Below are positions 16,934-25,947 of a stretch of 64,000 nt of DNA, piece by piece. Every line of letters begins with the position of its first letter. The first letter of the stretch is position 1. The stretch is from Candidatus Babelota bacterium (GTDB lineage Bacteria > Babelota > Babeliae > Babelales > Babelaceae). Location of the stretch: assembly GCA_023379005.1 (NCBI GenBank), contig JAMCTG010000005.1, positions 1 through 64,000 of the forward strand. Direction: 5' to 3'. The translations under genes and the position numbers were made by a program. The notes below the pieces were generated by a model. It saw only the letters and a list, made by a program, of their open reading frames with translations. It was not told where the DNA came from and made no database searches.

Positions 16934-17986
16934 TTAATAAGGGAATATTTTATTTACATTTGGATTTGCAAGAATAATTTCTGCTTTTTTATTTTTTTTA
17001 GCAGTCGAATCTGGAGCATCTTCTAAAATTTTAGATTTAGGTGATTTTAAATAACTTTTATCAATAATTTTTTCATAAAAAGCATTAATCTTATAAACAT
17101 ATTTTTCGGGGTTCCAAAAAAATGAATCAAAGTGTCTTCTTCCATTTGTAATCCATAATCTTTTATATCCTTTAGCACCGTTATATACTTTTTTTACTGC
17201 TTCTATTGGAGCTTTGTCATCATTTCTGCAAACAATAAAAAAAGATGGTTTATTAAATTTTCGGATAGCAATCATAGGATTGACAGGACATATACATGTA
17301 TTAACCTCTGTGGCATCTAATTTTGCGATTGTTTTTAATGTGATTTTTAAAATTGATTGCACTATTGGATGGTAGGCATATTTATATAAAAAAGTTCTTC
17401 CGGGTAAATGAAACTCGTATCCGAACACATTAAATTTTAAATTATCAAGACCTCGTTTTAAAACCAACTCGCTAGATTCAAATGGACAGTCATAAATTCC
17501 AGCATCAAACAGATTAGGGTCTTTTGCTTGTGCCATAATTGCTGCAACAGCTCCCATAGAAAAACCGTAGACAAAAGTTGGCAAACTTTTAAGATCTTCA
17601 CGAGATTTTATATAATGTGTTATTCCCATTACTTCATGGCATTCATTTTTTCCAAATGTACAATATTGATCGTCAATAACAATTTGACCATGAGCTCTAA
17701 AATCAAACGTAATAATGTTAAAATTTTTAAAAATTGACCGCAAAAAAGAAATATCTCTTTTATCGCACATAAAACCATGACAAATTATTATATTAGCCTT
17801 GGCATTATCTCTTTTTAAAATTTGAGCTGATCTTGCAAAGTGCTCATTAGAATTATCTTTTTCTCTTACATAAAATATTATTTCTTCAAGATTCCCTTCA
17901 GGAATATATTTTTTTGATGCATTTTCTTGCTGAGAATTTGTAATCGAGAGAGAAAAAATTAAAAATAACATTAATAAATTTTTCAT
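16934..17986 (-). CDS. Secreted alpha/beta-hydrolase
   Basis: The 350-residue product begins with a signal peptide (MKNLLMLFLIFSLSITNS). It shows an alpha/beta-hydrolase core: oxyanion region CHGF (69-72), nucleophile elbow GFSMGA with Ser143, an acid in RNDDKAP (Asp256 or 257), and a catalytic-type His285 in GRRHFDSFF. This resembles the BAAT/dienelactone-hydrolase or serine aminopeptidase-like S9/S33 type, but the substrate cannot be read. The gene begins 2 bp after the stop of the lysin-fusion gene with a GAGGA site, so the two form an operon. It converges on the fasciclin-domain gene. An exported esterase or peptidase is likely. Confidence 0.82.
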   Translation of the reverse strand: MKNLLMLFLIFSLSITNSQQENASKKYIPEGNLEEIIFYVREKDNSNEHFARSAQILKRDNAKANIIICHGFMCDKRDISFLRSIFKNFNIITFDFRAHGQIVIDDQYCTFGKNECHEVMGITHYIKSREDLKSLPTFVYGFSMGAVAAIMAQAKDPNLFDAGIYDCPFESSELVLKRGLDNLKFNVFGYEFHLPGRTFLYKYAYHPIVQSILKITLKTIAKLDATEVNTCICPVNPMIAIRKFNKPSFFIVCRNDDKAPIEAVKKVYNGAKGYKRLWITNGRRHFDSFFWNPEKYVYKINAFYEKIIDKSYLKSPKSKILEDAPDSTAKKNKKAEIILANPNVNKIFPY

Positions 17987-17988
17987 CT

Positions 17989-18924
17989 TTATTTCCTCAA
18001 CAAATGTTCTGAAAGTCTTTCTTCATAAATGTTCATTATTTTGCGTAGAGTCATAGGAACAGACTGCTGTCCATAAGGAGCATCAGGAAAACTCGCCCAC
18101 AACCCATTTAATTTAAAAATTGCTGAATTAATTTTTCCGGCAACAATATCTTTTAATGCATCTGCTTGATGCAAAAGAACAATTGCTCCTAAGTCTTGAT
18201 TTTTAGGATGGAAACTATTCGTACCAATTTTTTTTGAAATTTTATCCCAAGTTCGCGCTAAAAATTGATATCTGCCTGCTGCAGTAGAACAAACTTGTTT
18301 TCCATTAATATTTGCACAAATTTTTATTCGAGGATGGTCTGAAAAATCTTCAAATAACTTACCTGTAAAACACATGCGATATCCTTCAGGTTTAAAGGTT
18401 CCTTCTACATGAGCAATGGTATCTAAAAATGCTTTTATTTTTTTATTATACAAATATGCTTTTAGAATTTTTATATCTACTGGATACTTTGTATCTAAAA
18501 TTTCATCTAGATAATTTTGCCAATGTTTTTTTATAAACATGGTTATATTACTTTTCGTAGAAAAACTTTTTAGAATATCTGTAGAGTCATTTTCAAAAAT
18601 TGGTTTTGAATTAAAAAATAATACGCATGAATTTTTGATATGAGATAAATTATATTGAATTGGTAATTTGGATAATTGAGAATTATTTAAATTGATATGA
18701 ATAAAAGCAATTTCAGCAATATTTTTAAATTCATGATTTTCACTTGCTGCCTTAAATAAAGTCAATTTATCAGACGAATCATTTGTACCGAAAAAAACTA
18801 TCGCACGTGAATATTTTTTTAAATAATTCTTAACTTCATCAACATTTTTAGGTTCAAATATTTTAGCAAGAGAATTGCTGCCAAAAAAAATAAAGAATAT
18901 TAATAATTTTATATAAGACTTCAT
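17989..18924 (-). CDS. Exported thioredoxin-fold / lambda-R-type lytic transglycosylase fusion
   Basis: The 311-residue protein has a signal peptide (1-20) and a thioredoxin-fold-like segment (about 21-135; AIVFFGTNDSSDKLTLFK in place of the active-site region) without a CxxC pair. From about residue 160 it has a domain very like phage lambda endolysin R: LDTIAHVEGT with the predicted catalytic Glu174, GKLFEDFSDHPR, STAAGRYQFLARTWD, FHPKNQDLGAI and LWASFPDAPYGQ. R-type enzymes cleave the MurNAc-GlcNAc bond and leave 1,6-anhydroMurNAc ends. The link to lambda R is by remembered motif order, not a search. It is operonic with the hydrolase gene 2 bp downstream. Periplasmic wall remodelling or attack on other bacteria are both possible. 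Confidence 0.82.
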   Translation of the reverse strand: MKSYIKLLIFFIFFGSNSLAKIFEPKNVDEVKNYLKKYSRAIVFFGTNDSSDKLTLFKAASENHEFKNIAEIAFIHINLNNSQLSKLPIQYNLSHIKNSCVLFFNSKPIFENDSTDILKSFSTKSNITMFIKKHWQNYLDEILDTKYPVDIKILKAYLYNKKIKAFLDTIAHVEGTFKPEGYRMCFTGKLFEDFSDHPRIKICANINGKQVCSTAAGRYQFLARTWDKISKKIGTNSFHPKNQDLGAIVLLHQADALKDIVAGKINSAIFKLNGLWASFPDAPYGQQSVPMTLRKIMNIYEERLSEHLLRK

Positions 18925-19057
18925 GATCTCCCCTAAAATCTATCGTCCCTATTTAATTATAATATAGTTGTATTATTAATTGAAATAGTTTTTGCAACTT
19001 TATTTCAGACTGAATCATACGAAAGACATTTAAGCCCTTGGTAAGCCTTTATTTTAA

Positions 19058-19086
19058 AAAGAAAAAGTTTATGCGAAGCGTTCGGG
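19058..19086 (-). terminator. Weak terminator after the TrxR-Trx fusion gene
   Basis: Immediately after the stop on the minus strand is a short CGAA-CGC-TTCG hairpin (19074-19084), followed within a few bases by a T-rich tract (CTTTTTCTTTTT). The stem is only 4 bp, so confidence is low. Confidence 0.35.
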
Positions 19087-20538
19087 TTAAGAATTTTTTA
19101 ATTGTTCATTTACAAAATCAGTTAATTGTCTTTTTGTCATCACATCTGCATATCGATAAACAATCTTTCCATCCTTAATTACTAAAATGTACGGAACTTT
19201 CAAAACATTTAATTTTTTTGCAAGTTCTGGAGCATTATCAGTATTTACTTTCAAAAATTTAACTTTATCTACAAATTTTGAAGCAACATCTGATACTACT
19301 GGAAGCATTTGCATACAAGACGGGCAATATGGAGCATAAAAATCCATAATCACTGGAATTTTGCTCTCCAAAACTTCTTTTTTATATTCATTATCAGAAG
19401 TTATTTCTTTAACTTCCGTAACAGTTAGGCCTTCCTCTGGATTAAAAAATTTTGATTCTAATCTTTCACTTTCTTTTTCAGAAAAACCGATCATACGTAA
19501 AAATTCAAGTGAATCAAGAGCAGCTTTTATACCATCACCTGCGGCAACTCCTGCTTGGCGATAACGGTTATCGACAACATCCCCAGCTGCGTAAATTCCA
19601 TGATAAGATGTTTCTTGTGTCGGATGTTTTACAATTATATATCCTGCTGAATCTAATTTTAAGAAATCTTTAAATGGAACAGTATTTGGATCATGTCCAA
19701 TTGCTAAAAAAACTCCTCCTACATTTAATTTACCAGTTTCTTTGGTTTTATTATTTATAGTTTCAACTCCATTTACTGCAAGCCCATCACCCAAAATTTT
19801 TGTAACAGATAAATTATATTTGATTTCTATATTTGGATATTCTTTCAATTTTTCTTGCATACTAGCTGATGCTCTCATAGCTGAACCGCGGACTAATAAC
19901 ATAACTTTTTTCGCATATAAAGCTAATTGAAGGGCTTCTTCTGCTGCAGAATCTCCACCTCCAATTACAACTACATAACCATCTTTATGATATGGTGCAT
20001 CGCAAATTGCGCATGTGGTTACGCCTTTGCCCCAATATTCTTGTTCACCTTCGATATTTAATTTTTTTGGACTAGCACCTGTAGAAATTATTACACTTAA
20101 AGCATAAATTTCTTTTCCTGAGTCGGTGGTTAGTTTATAAGGCCATTGAGAAAAATCTACACTTTCAACAATATCCTGAGAAAATTTAGCCCCAAAACTT
20201 TGGGTCTGCTCTTTTAGCATTTGAATAATCTCTGCACCCATCATTTTTTTAATGCCAGGCCAGTTTTCAACATAAGATGTTCCAGTAAGTTGCCCACCCG
20301 GTTTTGGGCCCTGAAATACTGTTGTAAATACTTTACCACGGGCAACATATAAAGCTGAACTTAATCCTGCAGGCCCTGATCCAATTATAGCGACAGGCAA
20401 AATATTATTTTTATCTTTAAATTCAAGACTATAATGAGAAGTTTTTTTCTTTCTGAAAAAACGTTCTACTGTAAAAGTTCCCAAAACCATCATCAATATT
20501 AATGTCAGGCTGTAAATAAATGCCAAATTTCTATTCAT
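19087..20538 (-). CDS. Membrane-anchored thioredoxin reductase fused to thioredoxin
   Basis: The 483-residue protein starts with one hydrophobic segment (about 6-22) followed by ERFFRKKK, a positive-inside signal that places the rest in the cytosol. Residues 46-350 are a TrxB-type flavoprotein: FAD loop GSGPAGLSS (53-61), GGQL, redox pair CAIC (Cys176/Cys179), NADPH loop IGGGDSAAEE and the FAD-terminal AAGDVVDNRYRQ. Residues about 370-480 are a thioredoxin domain with CPSC (Cys405/Cys408) and the cis-Pro turn VPYI. Such fusions occur naturally, for example in mycobacteria, but the N-terminal anchor is unusual. A separate soluble TrxB lies at 48837-49769. Confidence 0.93.
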   Translation of the reverse strand: MNRNLAFIYSLTLILMMVLGTFTVERFFRKKKTSHYSLEFKDKNNILPVAIIGSGPAGLSSALYVARGKVFTTVFQGPKPGGQLTGTSYVENWPGIKKMMGAEIIQMLKEQTQSFGAKFSQDIVESVDFSQWPYKLTTDSGKEIYALSVIISTGASPKKLNIEGEQEYWGKGVTTCAICDAPYHKDGYVVVIGGGDSAAEEALQLALYAKKVMLLVRGSAMRASASMQEKLKEYPNIEIKYNLSVTKILGDGLAVNGVETINNKTKETGKLNVGGVFLAIGHDPNTVPFKDFLKLDSAGYIIVKHPTQETSYHGIYAAGDVVDNRYRQAGVAAGDGIKAALDSLEFLRMIGFSEKESERLESKFFNPEEGLTVTEVKEITSDNEYKKEVLESKIPVIMDFYAPYCPSCMQMLPVVSDVASKFVDKVKFLKVNTDNAPELAKKLNVLKVPYILVIKDGKIVYRYADVMTKRQLTDFVNEQLKNS

Positions 20539-20633
20539 TTTATATAATCCTTTTTTACCAGGCTTTTGACAAAAAATTAACTGTAAATATAATTAAAATC
20601 AGTATACGCCATCGTTGATGAAAGGCAAAATTT

Positions 20634-22898
20634 ATGTTCGATTTTAAAAAGTACAGCTTAACTTTTATAATTCTATTTTCTTTTAATTTCCTTTTTGGGG
20701 AAGAAGATCTAACAAGTGCAACTAAAATAAATGAATTATATATAAATCAAATTGTCCAGTTAGACAGAGTAAGGGAAATCTTACAAACTATTGGATATCA
20801 GGGACCAAGATTTAATAAATTTTCAGAAGAACAAAAAAAACAACTTAGAAATTGGATTATTGAATATCAAAAAATTATTTCTGAATATGATAGAAATCTT
20901 AGTGAAGATGTAACAGAAAATAAAATAATTGAAATCTCGCAAATTATTAAAAATTTAATACTAAATATTGAAATTGCATTTGCCACAGATTATAAAAAAC
21001 TAACTGATTCATCCGCTTTAGTTAAAAGAAATCGAATTTTAGATGAAGACTTAAATACAACACAACAAAGGATTATTGATAATCGTCAAAATTTATTAAA
21101 ACTTAGTAACAAAGCGGACAATATAGGGATAACACCTCTAAATAAATCTTTTCGAGAATTAGAAAGATTAAATCAAGAATATAATATTTTAACCAAATTA
21201 AAATGGTCAATGGTAATTGGTGCTGCAGGGCTAATTGGATTACATTATATATCAGAAGAAAGATTGTCTAACTTACCACCTTTGAAAACATTTAAAACTT
21301 TTATGGATCGTCCTTTTAATTGTATTGAAGATTGGCTTAATATAATGAAAGATATGAAAAAAAATACATTATTGGGCATGTTTGTTGGTGCGGTTTTAAA
21401 AGGAGAATCTTCAAACCCGGTTTCTAGGTCCATAGCAAGTACTTTCTCAGAAGCAAAGAAATTTACAGAAAAAAAATCTTCACAAGCATATAATTACTTG
21501 CATGGCGGATCAAGCCTTTTGAGCATGCAGGATGAAGAAAAACAAATCACTTTGGATGATCCATGTCTTGTTGGATTAGATAGCCAGAAAGAAGAACTTT
21601 ACGATATCGTCCATTATTTTGAAAATCACACTGTTTATGATAGAACTAAAACTGAAGTTAACAAGGGAATACTATTAATAGGTGATTCCGGATGTGGCAA
21701 AACACTAACGGCCAAAGCTCTTTGTGGATCAATTAATCAGATGTATAAAAACAAAGGAGTTCAAAGTCGTGTTCATTTTAAAGAAGTAAAACATTCGGAA
21801 GTTAATTGGGCTGAAAATGGATTTAAAAAATTAATTGAAGAAGAACAGCAAAAAGGTCCGGCAATTTTAATTATAGATGAAATTCATCTTAGCGGTCTTC
21901 AAGTTGAGCATTGGAATGGCGGAACATTACATTCATTTTTAACTGCCACGAGTGGATTAAGTTCTAACAATGATAACGGCAAAAATCCAATCATTCTAAT
22001 TGGTGCAACAAATAGACCAGATTTAATTGATCCGGCATTAAGAAGGCCTGGGCGCTTTGGAACAATTATAAGATTTGAAAAGCCCAATTTTGAAATAAGA
22101 AAGCAATATTTCCAAGTTAAGTTTAATGAATATGCAATAAATGCAGAAAATATTAGTCTCGACGAGTTAGCAAAACATACGCAAAATTGCTCTTATGCTC
22201 AACTTGAAAAAATTGTTTCTAATGCAAGATTTAAAGCAAGAACTTCTGCAAAAGGTGTTTCTAATACAAAAGATTTATTAGACATAATTGATAAACATGT
22301 AAGAAGAATCAATAATGAGTGTCCACTGAACGAATCAGAAAAAAATATTGTTTCATCTCATATTGCAGGTCAAGTGATAACACGCGTTATTTTAGATCCA
22401 AAAACTAAAATACTTGAAGCAACCATAAGAGGAATTTTGCCTAAAATAAATGAACATTCCAAATTTTCTGAAGCTGCAAAATACAATGTTGCAAGAGGCG
22501 AAAAAGTTAAATATGGAAAAATATTTAAGAATACTCCATCAGAATTTATAGATAATACAGATATTGATGATAATTTAAAAGAATGCAAAATCTATTTGGC
22601 AGGCCACATTGCGCAGAAATTGATTTTAGGCAAGTCTTATGAATTTAAAAAATCTGATAAACGAAAAGCATTTTTATTAACACAAGATATTGTAAATAAT
22701 GGTTTAAAAACCCAAGATTTAACTAAAGAAGCTGCAAGAATAAATGAACAGAAAGCTACAGAAATGTTGCAACAATTCGAAAAAGAAATTGAAACATTGC
22801 TTTCCGAGAACTTAAGCAAGTTAACAAAAATTCATGAAAAATTGAAAACTGAATTAACTTTATCCGAAGCCCAAATATTAGAAATAATGAAACAATAA
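20634..22898 (+). CDS. FtsH-like membrane AAA+ protein with degenerate M41 protease site
   Basis: The 754-residue protein has an N-terminal hydrophobic segment (8-21) and a second near 192-206, a spacing like the two helices of FtsH but with a much larger helical extra-cytosolic domain between them. The AAA+ core has Walker A GDSGCGKT (350-357), Walker B ILIIDE (Asp415/Glu416) and the second region of homology GATNRPDLIDPALRRPGRF. The Arg that FtsH has after GRF is absent (GRFGTI). Residues about 565-690 align by pattern with the FtsH peptidase domain, but HEAGH is HIAGQ (576-580), so zinc binding and proteolysis are probably lost. It may work as an unfoldase or scaffold. The FtsH assignment is mine from motif order. 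Confidence 0.75.
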   Translation: MFDFKKYSLTFIILFSFNFLFGEEDLTSATKINELYINQIVQLDRVREILQTIGYQGPRFNKFSEEQKKQLRNWIIEYQKIISEYDRNLSEDVTENKIIEISQIIKNLILNIEIAFATDYKKLTDSSALVKRNRILDEDLNTTQQRIIDNRQNLLKLSNKADNIGITPLNKSFRELERLNQEYNILTKLKWSMVIGAAGLIGLHYISEERLSNLPPLKTFKTFMDRPFNCIEDWLNIMKDMKKNTLLGMFVGAVLKGESSNPVSRSIASTFSEAKKFTEKKSSQAYNYLHGGSSLLSMQDEEKQITLDDPCLVGLDSQKEELYDIVHYFENHTVYDRTKTEVNKGILLIGDSGCGKTLTAKALCGSINQMYKNKGVQSRVHFKEVKHSEVNWAENGFKKLIEEEQQKGPAILIIDEIHLSGLQVEHWNGGTLHSFLTATSGLSSNNDNGKNPIILIGATNRPDLIDPALRRPGRFGTIIRFEKPNFEIRKQYFQVKFNEYAINAENISLDELAKHTQNCSYAQLEKIVSNARFKARTSAKGVSNTKDLLDIIDKHVRRINNECPLNESEKNIVSSHIAGQVITRVILDPKTKILEATIRGILPKINEHSKFSEAAKYNVARGEKVKYGKIFKNTPSEFIDNTDIDDNLKECKIYLAGHIAQKLILGKSYEFKKSDKRKAFLLTQDIVNNGLKTQDLTKEAARINEQKATEMLQQFEKEIETLLSENLSKLTKIHEKLKTELTLSEAQILEIMKQ

Positions 22899-22911
22899 AA
22901 ATTGTTGAATC

Positions 22912-22939
22912 TTGACTAACTTATATCTTCATATATTCT
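22912..22939 (+). promoter_or_regulatory. Putative promoter of the ankyrin gene cluster
   Basis: TTGACT (22912-22917) and TATTCT (22934-22939) are 16 bp apart and lie about 35 bp before the first gene of the series. The fit is moderate. Confidence 0.4.
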
Positions 22940-22974
22940 TTGTAAAATTTTTAAAAAAATGTAATTAGGAATAT

Positions 22975-23718
22975 ATGAAGATAAAATTTTTGATTTTAGC
23001 TTTGGCATTGACATTTCAAACTTTTGCAATGGAATCAGAAAATATAGAAGCAAGCAAATTGCTTTTATCGTTAGAAATTGATGAATCAAAATCTATAAGA
23101 GAAAATTTTTCTATTCTCTTACATTCACACATAAACAGATTTGTCGACAAACAAGGCTATCAGATATTACTCAACACCAAAATTATTGAGTTAATGAAAA
23201 AATATTTTTCTATTGTAAAAATTAATCAAGAATTTATTGAAATAGCAAAAAATAAAAGTACTCAAAGCTATTTTGCTAGAAGTTTTGCAAAATTTTTAAT
23301 TAGCCTTGGTGCTGATATTAATGCAGTCGATGAATTTGGAAATAATGCTTTGATCTATGCTTGCGGTAATGATTTATATTATTTAGTTACATTATATGTA
23401 GAATTAGGAATTAATATAGAAAAAAATAGCAATCAGGAATTGACTGCACTTTGCATAGCGGCAACATTAGAAAATTCTATGATTCTACGATATTTGCTGG
23501 ACAAGGGTGCCAATGTAAATCCGAAAACTGCCAAATCTCCTCTTCATATGGCTATAGAATATAATCGACAAGAAAATGCTAATATTTTAATTGAAGCCGA
23601 TGCAGATATCTATGAATTAAATGAATTTGAACAGACACCGCTTATTGCAGCTCAATTTAATTTGCTTGCAAGTACAACTGAACAAATCAAAAATAAACTG
23701 ACAGCACAAAATCAATAA
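22975..23718 (+). CDS. Secreted ankyrin-repeat protein
   Basis: The 247-residue product begins with a signal peptide (MKIKFLILALALTFQTFA) followed by MESEN. Residues about 25-100 form a helical domain shared with the next three genes, with landmarks SIRENF, a run of hydrophobic helices and ELMKKYFS. Residues about 100-235 hold roughly four ankyrin repeats (LISLGADINAVDEFGNNALI, LLDKGANVNPKTAKSPLHMA and similar). Ankyrin stacks bind proteins and are typical of effectors of host-associated bacteria. The gene starts an array of four paralogues in the same orientation. Export and host targeting are inferred. Confidence 0.82.
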   Translation: MKIKFLILALALTFQTFAMESENIEASKLLLSLEIDESKSIRENFSILLHSHINRFVDKQGYQILLNTKIIELMKKYFSIVKINQEFIEIAKNKSTQSYFARSFAKFLISLGADINAVDEFGNNALIYACGNDLYYLVTLYVELGINIEKNSNQELTALCIAATLENSMILRYLLDKGANVNPKTAKSPLHMAIEYNRQENANILIEADADIYELNEFEQTPLIAAQFNLLASTTEQIKNKLTAQNQ

Positions 23719-23762
23719 TAATTATTTATAAATTTTATCAAAACAAATCTAAGGAAGAAACA

Positions 23763-24251
23763 ATGAAAGCATTCTTAAAATTATTATTATTTTTATTTTA
23801 TTCCACAAATTGTTTGGCTATGCAAACAAATGATAATTTTAATCTAGAAGGATTAAAAAATAAAATAGGAGAAATTGAAATAAATCCTCATGGATCTATT
23901 CAAGAAAATTTTGATAAATATCTTTGTAGACAAATATTTCAAATTATTAAAATTTGGGATTTTAAAGAACGTGTACAAAATTTAATAGCTGTAAAAATTG
24001 GTAATCTTATTCATCAATTTTATTCTATTGAACAAATCAATGAAGCATATGTTCAAACTTTAAATCAAAAAGAAGTATTTGGCATGATTAGCTTAAAACT
24101 TCGTAAATTAATTTTGCTTAATGCAGGAGCTGAAGAAGTTCAAATTTCTACTTTAGTTGTAATAAATGAACCAGGAGATTCTCCTGAAAATCCATTTAAA
24201 AATTTATTTACCTCTTTTGTAAAAAATATACAAAAAAGAAGAACATTTTAA
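23763..24251 (+). CDS. Secreted paralogue of the ankyrin series lacking clear ankyrin repeats
   Basis: The 162-residue product has a signal peptide (MKAFLKLLLFLFYSTNCLA) followed by MQTND. It then has the N-terminal helical domain of its neighbours (SIQENFDKYL, VKIGNLIHQFYSIEQINEAY). Where the others start ankyrin repeats it has only LRKLILLNAGAEE and then a short tail. It looks like a family member that has lost its ankyrin stack or never acquired one. An AAGGAAG site precedes the ATG. It shows that the helical domain can stand alone, arguing that it has its own function. Confidence 0.72.
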   Translation: MKAFLKLLLFLFYSTNCLAMQTNDNFNLEGLKNKIGEIEINPHGSIQENFDKYLCRQIFQIIKIWDFKERVQNLIAVKIGNLIHQFYSIEQINEAYVQTLNQKEVFGMISLKLRKLILLNAGAEEVQISTLVVINEPGDSPENPFKNLFTSFVKNIQKRRTF

Positions 24252-24313
24252 ATAATTTACAAAATTTGATCAACATGTTAATTTTTGCATATATTATTTA
24301 AGGATCAGGGTAT

Positions 24314-25021
24314 ATGAGTTCAAAAATTTATTTATTAATTTTACTAAACCTTCCATTAAATTGTTTTTCGATGGAGCTAAAAGAAGAAGTAGAATTACAT
24401 GTTACATTAAAAAAAGATCTTGAAGCATTAAACATCAATCTTGAACAAACAATAGAACAAAATCTTGAAAATCATTTACAAAATCAAATTTTATCTATTT
24501 TTTCAAAAATGGATTATGGAAATTTTTTTAAACAAAAAATCAGAGAGCAAATAGGAAAATTAATTCGGAAGGCATATTCCCAAGAGCAGATTAATGAAGC
24601 ATTATTTCAATATGCATATAAAGAAGAAATCCAAATCGGTACGATAACAACAACTTATAAAGTTCAATTATTGCTGGATGCTGGTGCAAATATCAATGCA
24701 AAAAATACAACAGGATATACACCAATTAGTATTGCAGCATATCGTGGAAATTTAAATTTGATCCAATTATTAATTGAAAATGGTGCCAATGTCGACCAAT
24801 CTGTTTTGAATAATGCAATATTGAGCAAAGAAAACAGCTTACAAATTGTGAAAATGATACTAGATCAAGAAATAGATTTAAATTATAAAACTAATTTTGA
24901 ACCAGGAGTTCATCCTGTGAGAATGGTTCTGTCTCCAGCTGAACATGCTGAATATATTGGAAAACATGATATTGCTAAACTTATAAAAGAAAAAATGACA
25001 GAACAAGGTTTACTGAAATAG
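24314..25021 (+). CDS. Secreted ankyrin-repeat protein
   Basis: The 235-residue product has an N-terminal hydrophobic leader (MSSKIYLLILLNLPLNCFS) followed by MELKE. The shared helical domain follows (TIEQNLENHL, IREQIGKLIRKAYSQEQINEAL), then about three ankyrin repeats (LLDAGANINAKNTTGYTPIS, LIENGANVDQSVLNNAIL). The C-terminus HDIAKLIKEKMTEQGLLK closely resembles that of the next gene (IALLIEAKMIEKGLLQ), so these two are the closest pair. AAGGATCAGGG lies upstream of the ATG. Likely an exported effector-type protein. Confidence 0.82.
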   Translation: MSSKIYLLILLNLPLNCFSMELKEEVELHVTLKKDLEALNINLEQTIEQNLENHLQNQILSIFSKMDYGNFFKQKIREQIGKLIRKAYSQEQINEALFQYAYKEEIQIGTITTTYKVQLLLDAGANINAKNTTGYTPISIAAYRGNLNLIQLLIENGANVDQSVLNNAILSKENSLQIVKMILDQEIDLNYKTNFEPGVHPVRMVLSPAEHAEYIGKHDIAKLIKEKMTEQGLLK

Positions 25022-25134
25022 CCAGTCTATCTTGCTCAAATTTAATCTTTCATTAATGATCTATTGCATAGCTGTAATTTTATATGCTAATATGAACATA
25101 CAATAGGTATTTTTAATTTAGATGTAAAATTATA

Positions 25135-25947
25135 ATGTTGAAAATTATATTAAGTTTAATATTGACCTGTAGTTCATTTATTTCTTTTGCAATGGAATCT
25201 CCAACTAAGGCACTCAAAGGAGAAGAATATCCATTTGCCGATTTGCCTATAGAAGCGCTTGAAAATGTAATGATTCAAGACTTAAAAATCGACCCCGACA
25301 AATCAATTGTAGAAAATTTTAAAACAGTTATTCCGCAAAAAATTATCAATATTTATAAAGTTTTCAAATATAGCGATGGTTTAAAGAACTTAATTAATAA
25401 AAAATTTGGTGAATTAATAAAAAGTACTTATTCAAAAGATAAAATAAAGCAGATTTCTATTGAAAATTTAACATCTAAAAATCCAAAAGTAGATATAGCA
25501 CAAATTCTTTTCAACGCTGGTGCAAAAGATTTAGACATAATGGATTCGATGGATTCGAACGAAACTCCTGCTTTAAATATAGCAACTCGAGAGAATAATT
25601 TTCCATTAGTTAAATTCTTAATAGACAACGGTGCGAATGTAAATGTTACCAATAAATATGGCCATACTCCTTTAAATAATGCGGCTCTATATGGTTCACT
25701 TGAAACAGTTAAATATCTACTTGATCACGGCGCTGATGTAAACCTTTACAAGGAAACTTTACATAATGCGATTCTAAGTCAAAAAGATAACTTTGAAAAA
25801 ACAAAAATTCTGATCGATCACGGTGCAGATTTAAAATTTAGATCTTTTTTAGTTGGAACGCCTCTTCAGATCGCAAAAAATAAAGGCAAAAATGATATTG
25901 CCCTGCTTATTGAAGCAAAAATGATAGAAAAAGGTTTATTACAATAA
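25135..25947 (+). CDS. Secreted ankyrin-repeat protein with possible F-box-like segment
   Basis: The 270-residue product has a signal peptide (MLKIILSLILTCSSFISFA) followed by MESPT. Residues about 35-50 read FADLPIEALENVMI, weakly reminiscent of an F-box start (LPxExLxxV). The family helical domain follows (SIVENFKTVI, KKFGELIKSTYSKDKI), then about four ankyrin repeats (LIDNGANVNVTNKYGHTPLN, LLDHGADVNLYKETLHNAIL). The gene ends directly against the convergent rpiB stop with no spacer. Host-protein binding is inferred; the F-box idea is low confidence. Confidence 0.82.
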   Translation: MLKIILSLILTCSSFISFAMESPTKALKGEEYPFADLPIEALENVMIQDLKIDPDKSIVENFKTVIPQKIINIYKVFKYSDGLKNLINKKFGELIKSTYSKDKIKQISIENLTSKNPKVDIAQILFNAGAKDLDIMDSMDSNETPALNIATRENNFPLVKFLIDNGANVNVTNKYGHTPLNNAALYGSLETVKYLLDHGADVNLYKETLHNAILSQKDNFEKTKILIDHGADLKFRSFLVGTPLQIAKNKGKNDIALLIEAKMIEKGLLQ

